In this document: piece by piece, positions 7,254 to 14,100 of the stretch
Layout: every line of letters starts with the position of its first letter
Position numbering within the stretch: the stretch's first letter is position 1
Source: Sphingomonadaceae bacterium
GTDB lineage: Bacteria > Pseudomonadota > Alphaproteobacteria > Sphingomonadales > Sphingomonadaceae
Length of the DNA stretch: 15,969 nt
Direction: 5' to 3'
Assembly: GCA_016462305.1 (NCBI GenBank)
Contig: JAEMTM010000032.1
Coordinates: 1-15,969 of the forward strand
Notes under the pieces: model-generated
What the model was told of the DNA's origin: nothing
The model's input: the letters and a program-made list of their open reading frames with translations, nothing else
The model's database searches: none
Translations under genes and position numbers: made by a program

Positions 7254-7267
7254 ACTGCCCCCGGCTT
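7236..7267 (-). terminator. Strong terminator for rpmB, overlapping the phytase-like gene's stop
   Basis: AAGCCGG (7239-7245) pairs with CCGGCTT (7261-7267). After an A/C mismatch, GGCA (7247-7250) pairs with TGCC (7256-7259) around the loop TAGAC, which contains the TAG stop of the phytase-like gene. Read on the minus strand, CCGGCTTTTTGC gives a T5 run, a good intrinsic terminator for rpmB. In the plus direction the stem ends only in CTTATG, so it is a weaker terminator for the phytase-like gene. Confidence 0.65.
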
Positions 7268-7282
7268 ATGATTCGCTTTCGC

Positions 7283-7311
7283 AAAAGGCCGCGTCAGCAG
7301 CCCGTGGCCTT
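7283..7311 (-). terminator. First terminator hairpin at the rpmB stop codon
   Basis: AAGGCCGCG (7285-7293) pairs with CGTGGCCTT (7303-7311) through nine positions, one of them a G-T wobble, with a nine-base loop. On the minus strand the stem is followed by a T4 run (GGCCTTTTGC). The upstream arm begins within the rpmB TAA stop (7310-7312). With the hairpin at 7236-7267 it makes a tandem pair about 20 bases apart. Confidence 0.55.
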
Positions 7312-7600
7312 ACGCCGCAGCTTTATGCTTCTTGGCGATTTCTTTTTTCACTTTGCGTGCATTGGTCGAAAGCTTCTCGTCCGAAGTCTTCAACAACCAA
7401 TTGTCGAGACCGCCAACATGTTCAACCGAACGCAAACCGTGGGTCGAAACGCGGAACTTATAGCCTTGCTCCAATGCGTCCGACAACAACGTCACATTCT
7501 GCAGATTTGGCAGGAATGTGCGCTTTGTTTTGTTGTTGGCGTGGCTCACATTGTTGCCGACCAGACGGCCCTTACCGGTGAGTTCGCAGATGCGCGCCAT
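7310..7600 (-). CDS. rpmB: 50S ribosomal protein L28
   Basis: A 96-residue protein with the L28 signature from its first residues: MARICELTGK, then GNNVSHANNKTKRTFLPNLQ, and a basic, lysine-rich C-terminus ending KKEIAKKHKAAA. L28 is a component of the large ribosomal subunit. The start is fixed by the conserved MARICELTGK at 7600. A longer in-frame ATG at 7687 would add 29 residues with no resemblance to L28. An AGGA-type ribosome binding site lies about eight bases upstream. The length is in the range normal for alphaproteobacterial L28 (about 95-100). It is transcribed alone, divergent from tadA with 131 bases between them, and followed by two terminators. No zinc-binding CxxC pairs are present; the only cysteine is in ICEL. 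Confidence 0.97.
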   Translation of the reverse strand: MARICELTGKGRLVGNNVSHANNKTKRTFLPNLQNVTLLSDALEQGYKFRVSTHGLRSVEHVGGLDNWLLKTSDEKLSTNARKVKKEIAKKHKAAA

Positions 7601-7731
7601 GATATATGTCCTGTATAAAATGAGTGTATGCGGAATCACTGACCCGCGAAAGTCGCTGCCCCTAACCTTCCACACCGAAAAGGTCAAGCCGATGTGTGGC
7701 CAAAAGCGGGAATCTGCGCTAGCAAAATCAC
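7601..7731. promoter_or_regulatory. Divergent rpmB / tadA intergenic region
   Basis: This 131-base gap must hold the rpmB promoter on the minus strand and probably the tadA promoter on the plus strand. On the minus strand TTTTATACAG (7620-7611) is AT-rich and placed like a -10 close to the rpmB start, but no matching TTGACA-like -35 is seen. CCACAC (7670-7675) and GTGTGG (7694-7699) form a short inverted repeat of unclear meaning. Confidence 0.3.
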
Positions 7732-8187
7732 ATGTCCCTGACCAAAGCCCGCGAAATGATGCATGAAGCGCTCAATCTTGCCCGCGCTGCGGCTGCGCAA
7801 GGCGAAGTGCCCGTTGGCGCAATCATCGTCAAGGACGGGGTCATTATCGGGCGTGGGTCGAACCGCCCGCTGGAAAGCCATGACCCCACCGCGCACGCCG
7901 AAATCATCGCAATCCGGGCGGCGGCAGCCTATCTTGGCAATGACCGCCTCACCGGATGCGACCTGTGGGTAACGCTGGAACCCTGCGCGATGTGTGCAGG
8001 CGCGATTGCCCATGCCCGCATCGCACGGCTTTATTATGGCGCTGACGATCCCAAGGGCGGCGCGGTGGCGCATGGCCCCCGCTTGTTTGAACAAGCGACT
8101 TTGCACCACAGGCCGGAGGTTTATGCCGGCATCGCCGCAGACGAATGCGCCGTCTTGCTCAAAAATTTCTTTGCGGAACGGCGTTGA
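7732..8187 (+). CDS. tadA: tRNA-specific adenosine deaminase TadA
   Basis: A 151-residue zinc deaminase. Its role is conversion of adenosine 34 to inosine in the tRNA-Arg(ACG) anticodon, an essential step in most bacteria. The zinc site is complete: His55 and catalytic Glu57 in HAE, and Cys85 and Cys88 in EPCAMC. TadA-typical sequence surrounds it: EVPVGAIIV (25-33), LGNDRLTGCDLWVTLEPCAM (68-87), GAIAHARI (90-97), YYGADDPKGGA (101-111) and the closing HHRPEVYAGI. Length fits bacterial TadA (about 150-170), and the GADDPKGGA segment separates it from guanine or cytosine deaminases. It is convergent with the response regulator gene. No strong Shine-Dalgarno is visible before the ATG, and an upstream GGGAA is rather far away. 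Confidence 0.95.
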   Translation: MSLTKAREMMHEALNLARAAAAQGEVPVGAIIVKDGVIIGRGSNRPLESHDPTAHAEIIAIRAAAAYLGNDRLTGCDLWVTLEPCAMCAGAIAHARIARLYYGADDPKGGAVAHGPRLFEQATLHHRPEVYAGIAADECAVLLKNFFAERR

Positions 8188-8283
8188 TCCGTTCATCCAC
8201 ATCGGCATAATGGATCAGCAACGGCGCGTTAATCGCTGGCCTTCATGCGGGTTGGTGTATCGGATTGCTTCATGCCTATTTCC

Positions 8284-9084
8284 TTAATGGACGAAGCGGG
8301 CGACGACATCGCGATAGGACCGGCTGACCTTCACCTGCGCGCCCGATTCCAGCACCAAAAAGCATTCGCCATTGGTATGGGGCTTAACCTGACGGACCTG
8401 ATCCAAATTGACGATCGTGGAACGGTGCACACGTTGGAAGGTGCGCGGGTCGAGCCGCTTTTCCAGATCCTTCATGGTCTCGCGCAGGATCAGTGAGTTA
8501 TCGGCAGTGTGAATGCACATATAATCGCCCGCCGCATCAATGCGTTCAATGCTTTCAACATCGACACGGAAAATCTGGCCGCGATCTTTGATATTGATGA
8601 GCTTTTCAAAGCGGGTGGATGCCACATCGTCATCCAATGACCCAAAATTGTCCGCGGCATTGGGCGCGACTTCGTTGATAACCGTCCGCAGGCGGTCGAG
8701 CTCTTCGGATGTCCGCTTGTTGGACAGCCTAGCGCGGACGCGGTCCATGGTATCGGCCAGCCGTTCGGGTTCCACCGGTTTCATCAGATAATCAATGGCC
8801 TGCGCCTCAAACGCCTTAATGGCATGTTCGGAATATGCGGTCACAAACACGAACAAGGGCGGGTCAATGTCCATCACGCCTTGCACAACCGAAAAGCCGT
8901 CAAATCCGGGCATTTGAATATCGAGGAAGACCAAGTCCGGCTTTAACGTCTTGATCTTGCGAATGGCCTCACGTCCATTGCGGCAGATGGCCACAATTTC
9001 GATATCATCAAAAGGTTGAAGCCGTAATTCGAGACCCTGAATGGCCAGCTTTTCATCGTCGACCAATATTGTACGAATGCTCAT
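8284..9084 (-). CDS. LytTR-family response regulator
   Basis: A 266-residue two-component regulator. Residues 1-120 form a receiver domain: acidic pair D9/D10, phosphoacceptor Asp55 in LVFLDIQMPG, Thr82 in VTAYSEHA and Lys102 in YLMKPVEP. After a linker, residues about 162-266 form a LytTR DNA-binding domain, with FEKLINIKDRGQIF, the IERIDAAGDYMCIHT core and the family's RVHRSTIVNL segment followed by SRSYRD. LytTR proteins bind paired direct repeats through beta-strands rather than a helix-turn-helix. Its ATG overlaps the TGA of the histidine kinase gene (ATGA, 9081-9084), so the two are translationally coupled; AAGGA lies 11 bases upstream. Targets are unknown, and no obvious regulated transporter gene adjoins the pair. 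Confidence 0.95.
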   Translation of the reverse strand: MSIRTILVDDEKLAIQGLELRLQPFDDIEIVAICRNGREAIRKIKTLKPDLVFLDIQMPGFDGFSVVQGVMDIDPPLFVFVTAYSEHAIKAFEAQAIDYLMKPVEPERLADTMDRVRARLSNKRTSEELDRLRTVINEVAPNAADNFGSLDDDVASTRFEKLINIKDRGQIFRVDVESIERIDAAGDYMCIHTADNSLILRETMKDLEKRLDPRTFQRVHRSTIVNLDQVRQVKPHTNGECFLVLESGAQVKVSRSYRDVVARFVH

Positions 9085-10217
9085 GCGGATATTTTTCCTT
9101 GCCGTTGTGCCCCCGCTTGATTGTCTTCCCCTGCCGTAATCTTGCTTTGATAAGGGAGTTCCAACAAAACCTCAAACCCTCCCCCGGCTTTTACATAATG
9201 TTCAAAGCGTTGGTCCTCACCATAAGCCTGCGACAGACGCTCACGCGTGTTCGCCATGCCGACACCAATGGATAGGCTGTGATCTTGTTGCCCCGACTGC
9301 AAGCCCGGGCCAGTGTCCGAAACGGTGATCCGCACCCTTTGGCCGACGAGTTGAGCGGTCACAGAAATATCAGCGCCCTCTTCCTTCGGCGTCACGGCAT
9401 ATTTGATGGCATTTTCCACCAGTGGTTGCAGCAACAGCGAAGGGACCAATGCATTCTCAACCGCAGGTTCGATGATGAAATTTGTCCGCAAGCGTTCTTC
9501 AAACCGCATTTTTTCAATATCGAGATATAGCTTTAGCGTCTCAATTTCCTGAGTCAGCGGCACTTTCGCAGCAGCTTCGTTGATCAACGTAAACCGCAAA
9601 AATGACGACAGCCGCGAAAGCATGGCATTGGCTTGATCCGTCTGTTTCAACAGCACTAAGGTCGAAATGCTATTCAATGTATTGAAAAGAAAATGGGGGT
9701 TGAGCTGATAACGCAGCATCGTAAGCTGCGCACTGGTCGCCTGCGCCTCCAACCGCATCATCTGGTCAGCTTGCTCTTCAGCGCGTACAAAATAATTGAT
9801 CGCATAATATAATGCGGACCATGCACCAACAAGCAGGCTATCCTTGAACAACGGCACAAACATTGATTGGGCAAAGGGCGTTTGGTCGGCACCCTCTCTG
9901 ATCGTTTGGGCAACCCATGTATCAATATACGCATATAGCAAAGTTGCGCTCATGACCGCGAGCAAAGTGGTCCCCCAGGTCACAAATGGACGCTTTTCAA
10001 TTACATAGCGGTACACAACCGATAGAATCAAGGTGACGGAATAGCCAGTGACCGCAGAAATCAACACCGGAACCAGAAAACTTAACGGTTGTCCGCTTGC
10101 AATACTGGCTACCGCATAAAGTGCAGTAGCGCCGGCCCAACCCGCCGAGTGCAAGTTCCAAAAAGCGCGGTTCTTGTCCGCGAAAAAGGGTTTATCCGAA
10201 AGCTCTAATATGGCCAT
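9081..10217 (-). CDS. LytS/YehU-type sensor histidine kinase
   Basis: A 378-residue membrane kinase of the His_kinase family (PF06580). Four hydrophobic segments, about residues 25-43, 46-70, 78-96 and 121-144, form a small membrane sensor with no recognisable extracellular domain. The phosphoacceptor is His175 in the family motif QLNPHFLFNTLNS. The ATPase part has LLLQPLVENAIKY (N-box, Asn269), DTGPGL (301-306) and GVGMANTRERL (318-328). It should autophosphorylate and pass phosphate to Asp55 of the overlapping LytTR regulator. The N-terminal ATG at 10217 has only a weak GGA upstream, so the exact start is less certain. Members of this class pair with LytTR regulators to sense small molecules or envelope state; the signal here is unknown. 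Confidence 0.93.
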   Translation of the reverse strand: MAILELSDKPFFADKNRAFWNLHSAGWAGATALYAVASIASGQPLSFLVPVLISAVTGYSVTLILSVVYRYVIEKRPFVTWGTTLLAVMSATLLYAYIDTWVAQTIREGADQTPFAQSMFVPLFKDSLLVGAWSALYYAINYFVRAEEQADQMMRLEAQATSAQLTMLRYQLNPHFLFNTLNSISTLVLLKQTDQANAMLSRLSSFLRFTLINEAAAKVPLTQEIETLKLYLDIEKMRFEERLRTNFIIEPAVENALVPSLLLQPLVENAIKYAVTPKEEGADISVTAQLVGQRVRITVSDTGPGLQSGQQDHSLSIGVGMANTRERLSQAYGEDQRFEHYVKAGGGFEVLLELPYQSKITAGEDNQAGAQRQGKISA

Positions 10218-10306
10218 ATATCCGGTCTAGCCGCATTTCGCGCGCGCATGAAGCCCTTGTTTCATCTGCCAACGATGTTAAACGTCGCAGGCAAGAGGAT
10301 AGCAAA
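10218..10306. promoter_or_regulatory. Divergent promoter region with a 15-bp dyad
   Basis: Only 89 bases separate the kinase/regulator operon from the HD-domain gene, so both promoters lie here. CGATGTTAAACGTCG (10273-10287) is an inverted repeat around a central A, with one mismatched pair, ending 19 bases before the HD-gene ATG and directly before its AGAGGA ribosome binding site (10294-10299). It may be an operator or a small 5' hairpin. No clear -35/-10 pair was found. Confidence 0.35.
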
Positions 10307-10900
10307 ATGGACAGCCAAGAAGACCGCGCACATTTTCATGATATGTCGCAGAGCACGCAAGAGGATTGGCAAATCATCATGCGGCACAATATCCCGTTTT
10401 CGCAAGATGGCGGTCGCCGGATTTTGGACCATCTGAAATTGCTTGATGGGGATTTTGGCGGATTTGCGGTTGACCGGCTGACGCATTCTTTACAAACCGC
10501 GACGCGGGCGCATCGTGATGGCCGGGATGATGATTATGTCGTGATGGCTTTGCTCCACGATATTGGTGATACGCTGGGTGCGACCAACCATCCGGACATC
10601 GCCGCCGCCATATTAAAGCCGTTCGTTTCGGAAAAGCTCCTTTGGATTGTGCAGAATCACGGCATTTTTCAGGGGCATAATTTCTTCCACCATCTGGGCC
10701 TTGACCGCGACATGCGGGAGCAGTTTCGCGGGCATGAGTGGTTTGCCGATACCGAAGAGTTTATCGACAAATATGACTGCCCATCCTTTGATCCGGATTA
10801 TGACACGCTGCCGATTTCATTTTTTGAACCGATGGTGATGAAACTTTTCCGTCGCCCGCTCAATAGCATCTACAGGCGCAAGGCAGAGGCAGTCGCTTAA
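10307..10900 (+). CDS. HD-domain metalloprotein (COG4341-type, MIOX/PhnZ-like), function unknown
   Basis: A 197-residue cytoplasmic protein with an HD metal site. The likely ligands are His60 (THSLQTA), His84-Asp85 (ALLHDIGDTL), His95 (NHPDIAA), His118 (NHGIF) and an Asp near 154-157 (IDKYD). This order, with two extra histidines after the HD pair, is that of dinuclear HD proteins such as PhnZ and myo-inositol oxygenase, which are iron oxygenases; simple phosphohydrolases have a shorter pattern. The C-terminal FDPDYDTLP segment is typical of the alphaproteobacterial family annotated as predicted HD phosphohydrolase. Position 88 is Asp (HDIGD) where PhnZ-like enzymes have His. AGAGGA stands seven bases before the ATG. 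It is divergent from the LytS/LytTR operon; no phosphonate or inositol genes are nearby to suggest a substrate. Confidence 0.8.
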   Translation: MDSQEDRAHFHDMSQSTQEDWQIIMRHNIPFSQDGGRRILDHLKLLDGDFGGFAVDRLTHSLQTATRAHRDGRDDDYVVMALLHDIGDTLGATNHPDIAAAILKPFVSEKLLWIVQNHGIFQGHNFFHHLGLDRDMREQFRGHEWFADTEEFIDKYDCPSFDPDYDTLPISFFEPMVMKLFRRPLNSIYRRKAEAVA

Positions 10901-10960
10901 AGCAGCCAATTCGCCAGCGCCCTTATAAAGAGCGTCGTTAATGCCTATCTTCACATGATA

Positions 10961-10982
10961 TGGGTCAGTGCATGTTGACCCA
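10961..10982. promoter_or_regulatory. Perfect 7-bp inverted repeat upstream of the 41-residue protein gene
   Basis: TGGGTCA (10961-10967) and TGACCCA (10976-10982) are perfect complements separated by eight bases. There is no T-run after the stem on either strand, so it is not a standard terminator for the HD gene. It lies 37 bases before the small gene's ATG and could be a regulator-binding dyad or a leader hairpin. Confidence 0.4.
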
Positions 10983-11019
10983 GCCAAAAACCTGCACGCC
11001 GCCCCCAAAGGAAAACATC

Positions 11020-11145
11020 ATGGCGAAGAGCCAAAAGAAATCGAGCCGCGAAGTCCGCAAGCCAAAGGCCGAAAAGCCCAAGAAGCAAAACGCGTCGAAC
11101 CCGTCGACAAAGGGCAATCCAGCGGGCTTAGGCCAGAAAAGCTGA
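11020..11145 (+). CDS. Small basic Lys-rich protein, conserved in sphingomonads, unknown function
   Basis: A 41-residue, strongly basic protein starting MAKSQKKSSREVRKPKAEKP and ending GLGQKS. Ten of its residues are lysine and it is low in hydrophobic residues, so it is probably disordered and soluble, and may bind nucleic acid or ribosomes. That is inference from composition only. From memory, proteins with a MAKxQ...SREARKPKxEKPK pattern occur as short hypothetical proteins across sphingomonads and relatives, which supports it being a real gene. The ATG at 11020 is preferred over an upstream in-frame ATG at 10960 because AAAGGA (11008-11013) is well placed for it and the family-like sequence begins there. 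It lies 119 bases after the HD gene and ends four bases before the convergent glutamate dehydrogenase stop codon. Confidence 0.65.
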   Translation: MAKSQKKSSREVRKPKAEKPKKQNASNPSTKGNPAGLGQKS

Positions 11146-11152
11146 GGCTTTA
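11137..11152 (-). terminator. Possible weak bidirectional terminator between convergent genes
   Basis: AAAGC (11138-11142) pairs with GCTTT (11147-11151) around a four-base loop. On the minus strand the stem is followed by TC after TTT (GCTTTTC), a short T-run. The hairpin contains the stop codons of both convergent genes: TGA of the small basic protein and part of the TAA of the glutamate dehydrogenase. The five-pair stem is weak, so this is a tentative call. Confidence 0.28.
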
Positions 11153-14100
11153 ACGCCCCAGCAATACCCGCGCTTGGCCCGCGACTTGTGCCAGCATGGC
11201 GGGGGTCGGCGCACCTGTCATCCGGGCGCGGTCAACCATCGCCTTGAACGCCCGCACGCGCACCGCGTTGGCCACCAGCCAGCCTTGCGTATCCTCAAGC
11301 GGTTTCTTTGCCGCACGACGCCGCAGAAAGTCCAGACGCATGGTTTGGAAATCTCGTGCGAGGCCAGCAACCAACAGCCGTTCCCACGGATCATGCGGGT
11401 CAACCTGCATTGCGGTTCCCTGCGCCCAACTTAAACCCAGCGCATCGCCAAGGGCGGTGAAGGCGCGCGTCAGTGCGGTCACATCGCCCTTTTGCGTGGA
11501 GGAAAGCGCCGCCAGACCAATTGCACCATCCAACCGTGCCAATTGCACCAGACGGTCCGCGATTTTGCGCGGCGCGCCATTTTCGGTCAACCGCGCGCCA
11601 AAGCGTTCGGTCTGAAGCCGGACATCATGCGGCAATAGCCCGTCCAATGCCGTCGTGAGCTTTTGCACCACGGGCGCATAGACCGCCGTGGCCGCAGCAA
11701 CATCGCGTCCTTCATGGGCATTGCGGATAATATCCGCCATTTGCGCGCGCACTTCTAAGGCCGCTTGATGGAACAGCATCAGCCGCGTGGATTCCGGCAT
11801 CGCTGTCGTATCAATGGCATTCCACAAGGAAGGCAGATCATAAATGCTCTCGGCAATGGCAAAGGCTCCGGCAACATCGCCAAGACTACAGCCTTCCTCT
11901 TCCGCCAATTCAAATGGGTGCAACATGCCAAGCCGGTTTATCATGCGGTTGGCCAATTTCGTGGCGATGATTTCCTTGCGCAGCCGGTGTCCCAAAATCG
12001 CCGACTTATGCGATTTGACCATCATGTCCGGGAATGCCGCCAGAAGTTCGCCGTCCATCGACTTGTCCTGCGCCAAAGGTGCGTCCTCAACCCCATCCTG
12101 CGCCGCCAGCTTCGCTGTGGAGAGCAATATCGCCAATTCGGGCCGCGTTAGACCATGCCCTTCGCTTGCACGCCGGAACAGTTCTTCATTGGGCGCAAGC
12201 CCCTCGACCACACGGTCCAATCGGCCAGCGCCTTCAAAAATTTCGATAAGCCGCACATAGGCCGGCAAATCACCCGCGCCGCCGGTTTCCGCGATGGACA
12301 AGGCAAGCGTCTGAAGACGGTTATCCTCCAACACCAAATGCGCCACCGCATCGGTCATCTCCGCAAGTAAGACGTTGCGTGCGGGCTCCTTCAACTTGCC
12401 GGCACGCATCTGTGCGTTCAATGCGATTTTGATGTTCACTTCATTGTCGGAACAATCGACACCAGCACTGTTGTCGATGAAGTCTGTATTGATACGGCCA
12501 CCGCGCAAGGCAAAGCCAATGCGTCCAGCCTGCGTCACGCCAAGGTTCGCGCCCTCGCCAATGACGTGTGCCTGCACTTCTGCGCCGTTCACACGAATAA
12601 AGTCATTGCCGGGGTCGCCGACGTCCAAATGGCTTTCGCTCCGGTCCTTGATATAGGTTCCTATGCCGCCGAACCACATCAATTGAACGGGCGCTTTTAG
12701 TATCGCGGTCATCAATGCAGATGGTTCAATTTCTTTCGCATCAATGCCCAACAAACTTCTGATTTCAGATGTTGTTTTGATGATCTTATCGGTACGCGCG
12801 AACACGCCGCCGCCCTTGGAGATCAACTTTGCGTCATAATCGAGCCAGCTCGAACGCGGCAGGTCGAACAACCTATCACGTTCTTTCCAACTGGTCGCGG
12901 GATCAGGATCGGGATCAAGGAAAATGTGGCGATGGTCGAACGCGGCGACAATTTTCAACGTCTTTGAAAGCAACATGCCATTGCCAAAGACGTCACCGGA
13001 CATATCGCCGACCCCTGCAACCGTTACGGGTTCCTTTTGGACATCAATACCCATTTCGGCAAAATGGCGCTGCACCGATAGCCAGCCACCCTTTGCGGTG
13101 ATGCCCATCGCCTTATGGTCATAACCAACCGATCCACCGCTCGCAAACGCATCGCCAAGCCAGAAATTGCGTTCCAGCGCGATGGCGTTTGCGGTGTCGG
13201 AGAATGTCGCCGTGCCCTTGTCGGCAGCCACAACGAAATAGGGATCGTCGCCGTCATGGATCACCACATTATCGGGATGGACAATCCGGTCGTTCACAAT
13301 GTTGTCGGTAATCGACAGCAAGGTCCGGATGAAGATTTTATAGGCCTCTGTGCCTTCGGCAAACCATGCATCGCGGTCGACGCGCATGTCGGGCAGTCGC
13401 TTGGGGTAGAAGCCGCCTTTTGCGCCGGTCGGCACGATAACCGCGTTTTTAACGCGCTGCGCCTTCATCAGGCCCAAAACCTCAGTGCGGAAGTCATCAC
13501 GCCTGTCGGACCAGCGCAAGCCACCGCGCGCCACCGGGCCAGCGCGCAAGTGAATGCCCTCCACGCGGGGCGAATAGACAAACACCTCACGCCAAGGCAA
13601 AGGCGCAGGCAGGCCGGGCACTTTTGCGCAATCCAGTTTGAACGCCAAGGCTTCGGCCGCCGCTGCGGAAAACGCATTAGTGCGCAATGTTGCCAGCACC
13701 ACCGCCAAAAACCGCCGCAGGATTCGATCTTCGTCAATCGCCGAAACCGCCGCCAAATCAGCGTTGATTGATTTTTGATATTTTGCCGCTTCCTTGTCGC
13801 GGCTGCCGTTGGTTGCAGGATTATGCAAGGCATCAAACAGCGATATGATGGACCGCGTCACATTCGCGTTTTTGGCCAAGGCGGACACCACCGTTGGCAT
13901 CCCATATGTTACACCTGTTTGGCGCAAATAGCGGTACCATGCGCGCAGCCAGATGACCGATTGCGGGGCAAGCCCAGCAATCGTAACGAGTTGGTTGAAC
14001 ACGTCATTTTCAAATATACCGTCCAACACTTGGCTCAGCGCACCTTCAAGAACCTGCGGCTTTTCGACGACGGTTGAAACATCACCGCCACGCAAGGCAA

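Noticed and set aside
7601..7687. Longer N-terminus for ribosomal protein L28
   Set aside because: L28 begins MARICELTGK; the 29 extra residues resemble nothing in the family and would cover the promoter region.
8185..8217. TGATCC ... GGATCA inverted repeat after tadA as a terminator
   Set aside because: Six pairs with a 21-base loop and no T-run in either direction; too weak to call.
8242..8275. CTTCATGC occurring twice between tadA and the response regulator gene
   Set aside because: Eight-base direct repeat 26 bases apart can easily occur by chance and has no context.
10262..10486. 74-codon minus-strand frame overlapping the HD gene start
   Set aside because: Antisense to the HD protein coding sequence and its leader; no family resemblance and no plausible start signal.
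13115..13771. Long plus-strand reading frame (218 codons) inside the glutamate dehydrogenase gene
   Set aside because: It is exactly antisense to conserved catalytic sequence of the dehydrogenase; its product is compositionally odd and has no recognisable domain.
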